NCBI GenBank assembly: GCA_034676185.1
Contig: JAUCCN010000005.1
Coordinates: 5,255-69,254 of the forward strand
Length of the DNA stretch: 64,000 nucleotides
Direction: 5' to 3'
From: UBA7396 sp034676185
Lineage (GTDB): Bacteria > Patescibacteriota > Gracilibacteria > BD1-5 > UBA6164
The notes beneath the pieces were generated by a model. It saw only the letters and a program-made list of their open reading frames with translations. It searched no databases and had not been told where the DNA came from. Position 1 is the first letter of the stretch. Every line of letters begins with the position of its first letter. Below are positions 30,657 through 42,477 of this stretch, in pieces. The position numbers were made by a program, and so were the translations under genes.

Positions 30657-32564
30657 TGGAGTAAGTATTTCGCCATCAGATATATTCTCTTTTCCATTAG
30701 TAATAATATGTGTTCAAATTTGAAGTCATTCTATTTGTGAAAAACTATCATTTTGTGAGAGAATTTTTATATGAGTAAGTTTTGCAACTCCATTTTCTAA
30801 GATAAATACTTGAGGAAGCATATATTTGGAAACAATAGCACTATTTGGAATAATAAGTCCAACATTTTCAGTAGTATTAAGAAAATATACTTTTGCATAA
30901 CTTCCTATTTTTATATTTGGATTTTCTATCTTTATTTCTACCGTTGTTTTTTTTGTAATGGTATCTTTACTAGGAAATATGTTAGAAATAGTTCATGAAA
31001 TAATTTGTTCTATTCCTTCTATCTCTGTTTGTATGCTATCTCAAATCTGGAGTGTATTGAGTATATCATCATTTACCGTTACTTCTATTTTTATATTTTT
31101 ATCATTAGAAACCATAAATATTGGTGTTCAGGCTCAAATAATACTTCATACTTCTGCGAATTTTTTGGTAATAATTCCATCTATTAAAGAAGTTACTTTT
31201 CCATTTTCTATCATCACTCCTGCATCACTTTTTCATGATATAACTTGACTGATTTGTGTATCAATTTCTGAAAGAGAAGCTTGTTTTTGTTTTTTTAATG
31301 ACTCAAGAGATGCTTTCACTTCTTTGAGGGAATTTTCACTTAATTCAGTTTGTTTTTTTGCAATTTCATTTTTTGTATGTATATCAATAATTTGAGTATT
31401 TCAGAGAGAAGATATTTGAGTTTTAGAATTTTTGAGAGTTTCTTTTTGTTTTTTAGCGAGTTCTACTTGTTTTTCTAACATATCAAGAGATGATTTTTTT
31501 TCTTTCTCAAAATTTTTGATAGTATCAAGACTTCCTTTTAACCCAAGAAAATAATTTCAAGAAACACTAAGAATAATTTGTTCATTTTGAGCTTGCATTT
31601 GAGAAATTTTTGTTTTATATTCTTGTATTATATTTTCTCATAAATAAGGATTTTCTACTGTATTTTCAAATACACTATAAGCATTTTTTAAAAGTTCTCT
31701 AATATCATTGGTAAAAAAAGAATGATATATTTCTAAATTTTTTTGTATTTCCTCATAATCTTCTAAAGGATTTTTTTGTATTTCTCAAAAATGAATGATA
31801 ATTTTTTCTAGCTGTCATTCTGTTTGATTTCGAACGGTAAGTTTTTTTGCTCAGAGATAAATATCATAATCTTTCTTTTTATAGGTATTGGCAGGAGTTA
31901 TTCAGAAAATATTATCTAAAAAATCTATAATATTATTTGCTAAAATATTTGCATTTGTAATAGCACTTTTTGAGTTTGAATAGATATCATTTTCTTTTTG
32001 AGAGAGAATGTTTTTTGTATTTTCTAATTGTAATATACTACTTTCTATTGCAGTTTGAGCACTTTCAATTTGACTTTCAATAGTTTTGAGTTGATTTTCA
32101 ACAGTATCTTTTGTTTCTGAAACTCATATTTCATTTCATTTTGCTCCAATATTTGATATTTCTATTCCAATTTGTGCTTGTTTTATTTTTTCTTCCATTA
32201 CGAGTATTTGACTATCAAACATTTGACTGGTAGATACTTTTAAAGTTTCGAGATTTTTTATGATTTCATTACTAGAATTATATCCAGTTTTTGCTTCTAT
32301 TGCATCAAGAGTAGCAACTACTTCACCAGCTTTTACACTATCTCATACTTTTTTTGTGAGAGAAATTATTTTTCATCAAACTTTTGGGGCAAGAGCAATA
32401 CTTTGAAAACTATCGGTATAACCTACATAACTTTGAGAATTGGTAATACTTCCTGTTTCTACTAAAGCAGTTTGAAAATATTTTTGTGGTATTTCTTTTT
32501 CTTCTTCACTACACGAAGTCAAGAAAAGTGTAAGAGTGAAAGTAAAAATAAGGATTTTCTTCAT
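30654..32564 (-). CDS. HlyD-type membrane fusion lipoprotein of the efflux system
   Basis: This 636-residue protein starts MKKILIFTFTLTLFLTSCSE, a lipoprotein signal with the lipid-bearing Cys18. A split biotinyl/lipoyl-like part is seen early (LAPKVGGKIISLTKKVGDSV) and late (GKVTSLIDGIITKKFAEVGS). Between lies a very long alpha-helical hairpin (about 80-440) with extensive coiled coil. The end has the beta-barrel and membrane-proximal strands. It would link the RND pump to the outside. The hairpin is longer than in AcrA. It follows the TetR gene by five bases. Confidence 0.87.
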
Positions 32565-32569
32565 AAAAA

Positions 32570-33100
32570 TTATATATTAAAAAATAAGGCTTCAATTTCA
32601 GTTCATAGCTTTTTCTCATCAATATTACAACGTGAATAGGATGATTTTTTCTTTCCTATTTGATGAATAAGTGTAAGAAATAAAAATGTTTTTTCACGAG
32701 TAAATCAAGCTTTCAAGCTCATTGCTTCAAAAATAATTTCAAAAATAATTTTTTGTTTTTCTTGTATTATTTCAGAAATAGTATCATTCTCTTCATACCC
32801 ATTTTGGTTGATAATAGAAAAAATATTTCTTTGTGTTTCTGGAAAATGTAAAAATGCATCTAGAAGTTCCTGAAAATTGTTAGAATTCCATTTTTTTATA
32901 ATTTTTTGTATGAAAACAAAATATATTTTAAAGCTATATTCTAAGATTTCTTCAATGAGTTTTTCCTTTGAGGGGAAATGGTAATATAAAGAAGCTTTTT
33001 TCATTCATAATTCATTAGCAATATCCTGCATAGAAACTTCCTTAAAACTCTTTGCATAAAAGAGTTCTTCAATTTTTTTTATAATTTCATTTCTCATCAT
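32570..33100 (-). CDS. TetR-family regulator of the efflux operon
   Basis: This 176-residue protein has the TetR N-terminal helix-turn-helix: EVSMQDIANELGMKKASLYYHFPSKEKLIEEIL (about 20-54; written here in parts DIANELGMKKA and LYYHFPSKEKL). The C-terminal ligand domain is divergent. It is the first gene of the operon with hlyD and rnd and probably represses it. The AT-rich stretch 33101-33239 upstream, with ACCAATCGATAGGT, is the likely operator region. Confidence 0.88.
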
Positions 33101-33117
33101 AATATAATATTTAAAAT

Positions 33118-33142
33118 ATAAACTACCAATCGATAGGTAAAA
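33118..33142. promoter_or_regulatory. Possible TetR operator
   Basis: CTACCAATCGATAGG is a partial palindrome (CTA-CC ... GG-TA with central ATCGAT) upstream of the TetR gene. It stands out in the AT-rich spacer. Confidence 0.35.
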
Positions 33143-33239
33143 TATATAAAAAACTTTTTGAATGTCAAATTTTTAAAATTTTTTTGACAAAATAAAGAAA
33201 ATAAATACTATATAAAATATAGTAAATTTAATAAAAAAT

Positions 33240-34016
33240 ATGAAAAAGTACCCTCTATTCTTTTTTGGACATGGAAGCCCTATGAATGCTATTCTAGATA
33301 CTGAGTTTTCTCGTACTTGGACTGAGATAGGAAAAACTTTAGAAAAACCTAAAGCCATTTTATCTATTTCAGCTCATTTTGAAACATATAAAACTCATAT
33401 AACTGCTACGAATAAACCAAAAACTATGTATGATTTTTTTTGATTTCCAGATGAATTATATAAGATAAAATATGAGATGCAGGGAAGTGAAAAAATTGCT
33501 AAGCAAATTATATCTCAGTTAAACGATGAAAATATTTTTCTTGATTATTCTTGGTGAATTGATCATGGAGTTTGGAGTATTTTAAAATTTTTATTTCCTG
33601 ATATTTGAGAGATCCCTGTATTAGAATTGAGTCTTGATATTACTAAAAGTCCACAACAACATTTTGAATTTGCAAAAAAATTATTGTATTTAAGAGAAAA
33701 ATGATATTTAATCCTGGGAAGTTGAAATATAATTCATAATCTTTATAAAATGGATTGGTCTGATGAAAATGCATCATTTGATTGGGCAAAAGAAGTCAAT
33801 GAAAGTGTAAAAAATATGATTCTATTATGAGCAACTGAGACACTTCTCAATTTTGGAAAAATGTGACCAAAATTTGAAATGGCAATTCCAACTCGTGAGC
33901 ATTTTCTTCCTCTTTTATATATTTATGCTCTAAAGTGAGAACATGAAACAATAGAGTTTTTTAATGATAGGATAGTAAACGGAAGTCTTTCTATGACTTC
34001 ATTTAAAATTTCATAA
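33240..34016 (+). CDS. Class III extradiol dioxygenase (DODA/YgiD-like)
   Basis: This 258-residue protein begins MKKYPLFFFGHGSPMNAILD, the YgiD/DODA N-terminus with metal ligand His11. It continues with AILSISAHFET (second His), GIDHGVWSILKFLFP (His in the active site), GSGNIIHNLYKM and IPTREHFLPLLYI (last His). The family are Fe(II)- or Zn-dependent extradiol dioxygenases of the 4,5-DOPA type. Length is typical. It diverges from the TetR gene. Its substrate here is unknown. Confidence 0.9.
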
Positions 34017-34046
34017 AATAAAGAAGAAAATTATTTTCTTCTTTTT
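34017..34046. terminator. Bidirectional terminator
   Basis: AAAGAAGAAAA pairs with TTTTCTTCTTT between convergent genes. Confidence 0.7.
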
Positions 34047-35143
34047 AAATAATCAATTAAAAATATTTGTATAATAGCAACTACAGGAACAGCAATAATA
34101 ATTCCTACAATTCCGAGTAAACTTCCTCAAATCATCATTCCTAAGAGTACTGCAAATGGTGAGAGAGAAAGGGTTTTTCCCATCACAAAAGGAACTAAAA
34201 CATTATTTTCTAATTGTTGAATGGCAATATAAAGTATGATAACGATTACTACTGCTTTGAAAGATATTCCAAATGCAATAGCAAGAGCCGGAAGCAATGC
34301 CAAAATAGGTCAAACATATGGTACAAACTCCATCATTCCAGCAATTAAGGCAAGTGTAAAAATTTCATTAATGTGAACTCAAAATAGTTTTATAAAAAAG
34401 AGTCAGAAAAGAGTAATAAAAAATATACAAACTCATAAAATAAGCTGACTTTTTAGCCAATTATAAAGAGTTTCTATAATATCATTTTCTTTTGATAAAA
34501 TATATTTTGAATATTTTTCAGGAAGTATTTTATAAAAAAAGCTTCGTATATCTTTTCTTTCTAAAGCAATAAAAAAAGTAAAAATAAAAAGTAAAACAAA
34601 GTTTATTACTACATTAGTAATAGATGAAATAATTCAAGCTCCAGAAGTCAGAAAACTTTTTAAATTACTACTCATAAAAGAAGAAATTTGTCCTATATTG
34701 TCTTTAATAGAATTTAAAATTTGAGTGAGATCAATACGTTCAAGAAATCATTTTAAAAAATTAGGAATATGGAAAGCATCTACTCCATTTGCATTATAGG
34801 AATTAACCATATTATTACTATATGTGTAGGAAATATCAATTAAAATAGATACTTGTTTTACAAATATAGGAATAATAGAAAATGCAGTAAGTAAAACAAA
34901 TAAAATGATAACAATATATATTAAAACCATTCCAATTCCATTTCCTATTTTCCAATTATTCATTTTATTTAAAAATGGTGCAAAAAGTATGTTTAAAAAA
35001 AGTGCAAATGCAAGAATAATAAGAATATTTGATATTTCATAAATAAATAAAAGTCAAATACAAAAAAGAGTAAAAATAACAAGTTTTTTAATGAAAATAT
35101 GATATTCATTTTCTTCTGAAATAGGGGTATTTTTATTCCACAT
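34031..35143 (-). CDS. AI-2E family transporter (YdgG/PerM-like)
   Basis: This 370-residue protein has about eight membrane helices. It has the family pattern: an N-terminal hairpin of helices, a soluble central region (residues 100-180) with amphipathic helices, and a C-terminal helix bundle containing GMMEFVPYVGPILALLPA and ENNVLVPFVMGKTLSLSPF. The last is the family signature. These proteins export autoinducer-2 or act as Na+/H+ antiporters. It diverges from der. Confidence 0.88.
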
Positions 35144-35267
35144 ATCCTATATAAATAACTGATAAATTAAGGCAAATATAATTATTTTTTTACAAATTGC
35201 AAAAAAATTGCTTTTTTAAATAAAATCTTATAATGACAAAGATTTTTTAGTATATAATTTTATAAAA

Positions 35268-36647
35268 GTGTTTCCAAAAGTAACGATTATTTGAAGACCG
35301 AATGTGTGAAAGTCAAGTTTTTTTAATATGTTTGTTTGACATAAAATAGCTATAGTAGCAGATGAAGCTGGAACGACCAGAGATATTTCAGAGTATGAAT
35401 ATACCGATAGAGTGAATGATATTACTTATATTGTTGCTGATAGTTGAGGACTTGATTTTTCTTCAAAAACAGATGAAATTGCAACTGATATTATTGAGAG
35501 AACTACACAAGCTATTAAAGAAAGTGATGTACTTATTTGGCTTTTAGAATATGATAAATTTACTGCTTTAGATGACCAAATTTTAAAAATTTTAAGAGCA
35601 AAAGATATGCCACCAGTTGTTGTAGTTGCGAATAAAGCTGATAATGAAAATGCAAAAATGGAGGCATTTTCTCTTCCAGTTGTTAATAATTTTCAAGCTT
35701 TTTATCCGGCTTCAGTAAGTCATCATAGTGGATTTGCAGAAATTAAAGAATTTATAGCTGATACTCTCAGAGAAAAATGATTTAATTTTGTTTCTGAAGA
35801 ATTAGATGAATGATTTATTAAATTATCACTCGTTTGAAGACCAAATGTTTGAAAATCATCACTTATCAATTCAATTGTGTGAAAAAATAGAGTTATGGTA
35901 AAAGATATGGCTTGAACTACAAGAGATAGTATCGATACAAAATTTAAATATAATGATAAAGATTTTGTTCTCATTGATACTGCTTGAATTAGAAGACTTT
36001 CAAAAATTGGAACGAGAAATATTGAAAATTGGTCTGTAATGAGAACTGAGAGAAGTATTACCAGATCTGATATAGTAGCTGTTGTAGTTGATGGAGTTGA
36101 TGGAATTCATCAACAAGATTTATCAATTATTTCAAGAGTTTTAGAGGAAAAAAAGTGACTTATTATTGTAATTAATAAATGGGATGCTGTTTTAAATAAA
36201 GAAAATATTGATAAAGAAAAAATTATGGGAAGATATTTATGATATTTATCTGAAAAATTTGATTTTCTTCCATGGGTTTCTGTAATTTTTACTTCAGCTG
36301 TTGAGAAAAAAAGAGTTGAGGAAATTTTAGAAACAGCAATCAATATTAACGAAGAAAGAAAAAATAAAAGAGTAAAAACTTCTATATTTAATTCTTTCAT
36401 TGAACAAGCCGTGTTAAAACATCCACCAACAGGAAATAGAGTAGCACATAATCCAAAAATTTATTATGGAAGTCAAGTTGATGTAAATCCTCCAAAATTT
36501 GTATTAACAGTAAATAATCCAGAACATTTTCATTTTTCTTATAAAAGATATTTAGAAAATAAAATTAGAGATAATTTTTGATTTGCCTGAACCCCAATTA
36601 TTATTGAATTTAAAGGAAGAGGAAAAACCAAAGATATAACAAAATAA
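35268..36647 (+). CDS. der: Ribosome assembly GTPase Der (EngA)
   Basis: This 459-residue protein has two tandem GTPase domains, each with GRPNVGKS (residues about 9-16 and 196-203) and AGTTRD, followed by a C-terminal KH-like domain (RVAHNPKIYYGSQVDVNPPK, KGRGKTKD). The first domain's NKAD and the second's NKWD are present. The start is GTG (35268), because the first G1 motif lies nine residues in and no ATG is in frame before it. Der is needed for 50S maturation. Confidence 0.95.
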
Positions 36648-36788
36648 AAAAATATCCCTTATTATGAACTAATGGGGGATTTTTTAATCCTTGAACAAAG
36701 ATATGTAACAGAAAAAATATTATTTTTCATTGACATTATTTCGATATATATTAAACTATCGTTAATTTATATTTTAACTTTTTATTCT

Positions 36789-38138
36789 ATGATGAGACAA
36801 AAATTAACTGCATTATTGTTTCTGTTATTATTTATATTTTCTTGTTGAAAAGATATTCAAAAAGAAAATATAAATTCACAGAACAATAATATATCAAATG
36901 TTCAGATTGAAAAGGATTCTGATTTTTTTTCAGATATAATGTATTCTGATAATCAAGAAGATATAAAAGAGAATTTTTCAAATCTAGTTTGAGAGGATGA
37001 TTTGATAAATTTACAAAAAACTCTAGATGCAAGTGATTTTGTATGAACTCAAAAAGTGATTGAGAAAATTATTTCTTCTCTCAAGAAAAATACTTTGTCT
37101 CATGAAGAAAAGCAAAAAGTAAAATCTCTTAATAATGTATATCTTTCTGCTATGTTAAATGAGGGAAATTATCTCTATAAACAAGAAGAAAAATCAAAAC
37201 AAGCAACTGAATATTTAGAAAATGAAATATTAAAAGACCCAGATTTTATAGATCCATTTTATAATAATTATTATCTATGATATGCTCAAGAAATAGTGAA
37301 AAACTATGAAGGAGCTTTAAAGTATTATGATGAAGCACTTAAATATGCATGAGATGTAGCAAAAAATCAAAGATTAAAATCTGTAATTTATAATCAAATA
37401 TGACATGTTTATGATTTATCTTGAGATTTAGAAAAAGCATATAAGAATTATTATGAAGCTTATAAGCTTGATAATCTAAATTTATATAGTGCATCAAATA
37501 TATGAAGATATTTTTCTATTAAATGAAACTTTATAAGAGCAAAAGAATTTTATGAACATGCGTCTTTTACCAATAATAAAGCTGAAAAAGCAGAAGCATA
37601 TTTTAATTTAAGCTCAATTGAACTAAGACTTTGAAATGGAAAACCAGATATTAACACATCGATTGAATATGCTAAAAAATCAATTGCAGCTTATAAAGAG
37701 TATCCTATGTGATATATCGCTCTAGCAAGAGGATACTATATGCTCAATGATTCAAAATATAATAAAGATATTGAAGAAAACTTAAATAGAGCAATTCAAC
37801 TTAATCCATCTGCATATCTTTCTTATAGATATTATTGAATGTACTATTTGGATAATGGTAATTTTGAAAAATTTAATGAATATATAGATAAATCTTCTCA
37901 AGTCGTTGAAAATGATCCGATACTTATGGAACATAATAAGGATTATATATTATTACAAAATGATATGTTAAAAATATTTTTTCAAGTTGATTTATGAGAA
38001 TACAAAGAATTGTATGAAGGAGATGAATATTTTAAAGCTATCATTGAAGATCAAATGCAAAGAAAAGATTTTTGACTCTATAAAAAATTTAAAACAGATA
38101 TGAATTTTGTAAGATTTTATAGCGAAATCAAAAAATAA
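36789..38138 (+). CDS. TPR-repeat lipoprotein
   Basis: This 449-residue protein starts MMRQKLTALLFLLLFIFSCG, a lipoprotein signal with Cys at residue 19. The mature part is a long series of helical repeats: TPR-like units such as YEGALKYYDEALKYAG, DLEKAYKNYYEAYKLDN and NFIRAKEFYEHASFTN. The acidic segment at 40-110 is likely flexible. It probably serves as a surface scaffold. The following secreted gene is 22 bases away, so co-transcription is likely. A related TPR protein is at 54526. Confidence 0.82.
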
Positions 38139-38160
38139 TTTATAATATAAATTTAAAAAT

Positions 38161-40242
38161 ATGAAAAAAATATTATTAATAATAGTTTTTATTGTATCAT
38201 TATTGATTTGATACAATAGTACCTATGCTATTACTGCAAAACAAGCTATAGCAGTAGCAAAAGGAAAAGCAGCAAGTCGTCCTTGAGCAGTAGTTCATGC
38301 ATATAATCCTGCAACTGGTGAAGTATCTTGGGGATGTACTAATTGAGCAAAACGGTGAAGAATTCCAGTGACTCCGACAAAGCCGTGAGAACCAGAAGCG
38401 CCTGAAGAAGATTTTGATATTGAATGAGGAGCATGTGCTCAATATCTTTCCTGATGGAATGATGCTTGGTCAGATTGTGATGTGATAGGCAAGTGGAATC
38501 CAAAAACTTCAGAGATAAAATGTAAACAAACGCATAGTTGGGTACCGGAATATTCAGGGTGTTGAGTTTTAAAAGAGCACTATACAGCTGAGGGAGTACT
38601 TGAATCTACATCATGTGATGCAAGTTCTTGCCCTCCAGATGAACCTGTGCCATCTCCTGTATCTGATAATATTGCAACTTTAAGTATGGGGGCAACCACT
38701 ACTTATTTTGATGAAAATACATATGCGGATAATAAATCTACCAATGATATTCAAATAGAAATAAATTCTGAAGATATAGAAGGATGAGCAAATGTAATCT
38801 GGGGAGATGCAGGAGAAATTAAAAAAATAGATGCATTTTGAGGAGAAGTTTCTTTAGATAGAGTATCTAAAACTTGATCATCAGCGTTAAATTTTACTCA
38901 ATTAAAAAAAGAATTACTTATAGAATGATGGGGAAGTGAATGGGTTATTAATATGACTTGAATAACTTCTTATGCACCATTATTTACCAATAGTTGAACT
39001 ATTACATTTGAAGCTTGATGAGTTCCTATGAAAAGAGAGAATGTAGTATACTATTTTCAAAAACCGTTTACTGGAAAAATAGAAATATTTGATTTTAAAA
39101 AACAACAGTGGTCAGGTTCGTGAATACAAATAGGAACCAATCAAAAATATAGATTAGTTTGACAAAATAATAAAAGTATAAATATTACAAATTATAAAAT
39201 TGATGATTTTACAGATAAAATATTAGCTTATGATGAAGAAAATCATTTTATTCCAACAAAATCAGTAAGTTGAACTACTTTACAATATCAATCATGAGCA
39301 ATTTTTTATGCAACTATGAATACTGCAACATGAGCAACAAAATTATGAAGCCCATGAATCAAGATAGAAACTCCGGTTATTAGTTATACATTTGAAGGAA
39401 AAAAAGTAAGGTATTATTTAAATGATAGTATTGATTGAGATAATGAAGATGCTTTGATAAATGAAGATGCTCAAGAATTTTTATGAGTTCGTGTCATTGG
39501 ATGAATCCAATGAGCAGGTAAATCAGAATTTACCTGACAAAAAGCAAATATTTCTAATTTATATAACTCACAAATGAGAACTGAAATTAGAAAAAATGCA
39601 TATAACTATGTAAAAAATATGACTTCTGGGCAAATATTAAATGGAGTAAAATATGTGAAATGAGACATAACACTTTCTTGAAATCTTACTTATGAAACAC
39701 TCGTAGTAGTAGATGGAAATGTGATTATAAATGATAATTTAAATATTGACAATAAAGTACTCTGAATTATCGTACTCAAAGATAATTATGATGTCAATAA
39801 AGATTATGAAAAAGCAGGAAATATATATGTTACACCAAATGTAACTCAAATCAATGCAATGATCTATTCTGATGGGGCCTTAATAAGTGCAGATAATACA
39901 ACAAAAAAACCATATTTGAAAGATACAATTGAAAGAACTGAAAGTTTACAAAAACAATTATTTATGAATGGATCTCTCTTCACAAGAAATACTATTGGAT
40001 GAGCTATTCTTGCGGGATGAAATTATATATTACCTGGATGAGTGAAAATGGCAGAAAATAGTAGTAATTTTGAAAAAGCAATGTTATATGATTTAAACTA
40101 TGTAAGAAGGTGAAGTGATTGATGTGATAAATCAACTCCTTCAAATGATAATTGTAACGATAATTGAGAATATAAAGACCCATTTATTATAAAGTATGAT
40201 TCAAGAATGCAAACAAAACCACCAAAGTTATTCTCATACTAA
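38161..40242 (+). CDS. Large secreted protein, unknown
   Basis: This 693-residue protein has a signal peptide (MKKILLIIVFIVSLLIGYNS). An early region has an Arg/Lys and Pro-rich stretch and two cysteine pairs (residues about 85-155, in CAQYLSGWNDAWSDC and CKQTHSWVPEYSGC). The middle is beta-rich with many Gly and Thr. The last third (VKYVKGDITLSGNLTYETLV...) resembles the polymer-like right-handed repeats seen in large cell-surface proteins. Many glycines are TGA. It follows the TPR lipoprotein by 22 bases. Confidence 0.72.
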
Positions 40243-40248
40243 ATAAAT

Positions 40249-40279
40249 AAAAAGCAATTTTATTAAAAATTGCTTTTTA
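40249..40279. terminator. Bidirectional terminator
   Basis: AAAAAGCAATTTT pairs with AAAATTGCTTTTT between convergent genes. Confidence 0.75.
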
Positions 40280-40295
40280 TTTTCTAATACTATTT

Positions 40296-41291
40296 TTATT
40301 TGATATAGAGTCTTTTATTTCTGTTGTGATCTTCGTTACTATTTGCATAGTATACTTTTCCATTATTATCATGGAGATAATACCAATACTCAGTATTATG
40401 AGGATTTAAACTTGCTTTTATAGATTCAATATCTGGATTGTTGATGGGAGTTTTTGGAAGTCCTACTTTGGTTCTTGTATTGTATTCATTTTTATCAATG
40501 TTTACTTTAGATGCAATAAAGCTTGGAGTACATCCTTTTGAAGTTAATTCATAAGGATAACAAACGGTAATATCAGCTCCTATCATCCAATTTGATTTAT
40601 ATCTTTTTATTAAAATTCCAGCTACAGTTGGTTTTTGTGAAATATTTCTTTCTTCTTTTTCTAGGATAGAAGATATAATGATCAGTTCATTTATTTGTTC
40701 ATTGGTAAGAGTTGATAAAAGAGGAACATAAACTTTATTTTTAAAATTATCAAGGAGTAATTTATTAAAATTTTCTACACTAAAATTATTTGGATTTACA
40801 AAATAAGTATCAGGATATAAATATCATTCAAGGGTGAGAGCATTTTCTAAAAAAGAATAATTTTTTTTATATTTTTCAATATTTTTTGCTTCAGAAATAA
40901 ATTCTCATTTTTGAATAAGATGTACTGAACTCAAATACTCATCAATATCAAATATATTCCATCATTCTAAAAGAGTGATTTTTTCATCAATACTCATTGC
41001 TCAATGACTCATAGTTTGTATAATAGAATCTATCGTATCTCACTTAAGCAATCTATATTCTCAAATTTGAGGTTTAATTTGCTTTTCAGGGGTGAGTTTG
41101 AGATAAATTTTAAAATACAAAGTAGAAAAATCAAGTTCTCTTTCAAGAGAAGAAACTATAGTATCTCAAGGGATTACGGAAATAACTTTACTTTCATGAA
41201 GAGGTGTAGTAATGAAATCTCTATAATGAATATAAAAAATAACTCCACTTATTATTCAAATCCAGATCATGAGTTTTAAAAATCGTATCAT
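40296..41291 (-). CDS. mltG: Endolytic murein transglycosylase MltG
   Basis: This 331-residue protein has one N-terminal membrane helix and the YceG/MltG domain. It has a LysM-like segment (VIPGDTIVSSLERE), the catalytic Glu in IISSILEKEERN, and the family motifs ITVCYPY, YNTRTKVGLPKTPINNPD and ASLNPHNTEYWYYLHD. It cuts nascent glycan strands and may set their length. Its ATG directly abuts the upstream gene's TAA, so the two are translationally linked. Confidence 0.93.
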
Positions 41292-42338
41292 TTATTTTTG
41301 TATTAAAATATATAATTCTTTAATTTCTCTTTTTACTTCTTCATCTCCATTATCAAAAATAGTTTTTATTACTTTTTCATTTGTTGCTAAAAAATTTCTA
41401 AACTTTTCTCTGTTTTCTTCACTACTTACATGATCAATTCCGATTTCTTTTTTAAATCTTTTGAGCATGAGATTTACTTCTCTTTCCATTGCTTCTAAAT
41501 CATTATTGAGAACTTTTTGTATTTCTTTTACTGTTTTTATGGGATGTCCTACATAATCCATCCTCATTTCTCCATAATCTTTTTGATCTCATTCTGTGAG
41601 GATGAGTATATCTCAATAATTAAAAAATGAACCAAAAATTCCAGGGTATTTTGTATTCATAGTTTTTATTTTATCGGCATTCATATTTTGACTATCTCAA
41701 AGTACTCCACTTTGGTTATAAAATATAATTTGTCAAGGTTGTATGATTTTAAAATCCATTTCTTGGTTAATCATGGTTACAAGATAAGAAGAAAAAAGTC
41801 CAAGTTGAACAATAAGAAGTATAACATTTATAGCTCCTACTCAAAAATTAGTTGCTCATCAAACCAGTAAGCTTGAGATAGCAGTAAATACTGAAAAAAC
41901 AGTAATTCCTGCAAGTATTAAGAGTAAAAAAATAGTTTGGTTAAAAAATTGAGTAAATATTTTATCACTATCATTTGATTTTTTGATACAGGTATAAATA
42001 TCTTCAATATAAGGTTCATTTCATTGTACTTTATAAAAACTATATAAATATTTAATAATAATAATAGTCCAATATATTACATTAAGGAGAAGAAATATGG
42101 CAATAATACTTCAGATAATGGAATTATTACTATCTGAAAAAAGTAAATAAGCATTGAGAAAGGCAATGATTACCACAAAAAATACTACCCAAGAATGCAG
42201 TACTCCATAAATCCAATGTCTTTTAATAATCATTAAAAAACGAACTCCATCTTGTTCTAATTTTTCTATCAATTTTGTATCTCAAGATATATCAAATGAT
42301 TTAAAAAGAAATTCGACTACTTTTCTAAAATTTATCAT
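41292..42338 (-). CDS. Membrane protein with PH-like domain, unknown
   Basis: This 348-residue protein has four hydrophobic segments (about 45-65, 75-95, 135-160, 165-190). A soluble domain follows (IIFYNQSGVLGDSQNMNADK...DILILTEGD) that looks like a small beta domain (bPH-like). The C-terminal 90 residues are helical and charged. It sits upstream of mltG with no spacer, so it may take part in envelope or cell-wall work. No family is certain. Confidence 0.65.
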
Positions 42339-42477
42339 TTTTATGATGTGGTTAAATTTTATGTATCAGCATTATATAATTTGTCTAAAAATATTCAAAT
42401 AATTTTTGACTAAAACAAAAAAAGTTATACAATTTTCTTCGCAAAAACATGAAAAAATTTATTTTTAAATAAAAAAA

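Noticed and set aside
30810..31248. Three plus-strand frames opposite hlyD
   Set aside because: They overlap each other and the intact HlyD coding frame, with no promoter or conserved motif.
35723..36400. Minus-strand frames opposite der
   Set aside because: Both GTPase domains of Der are continuous on the plus strand.
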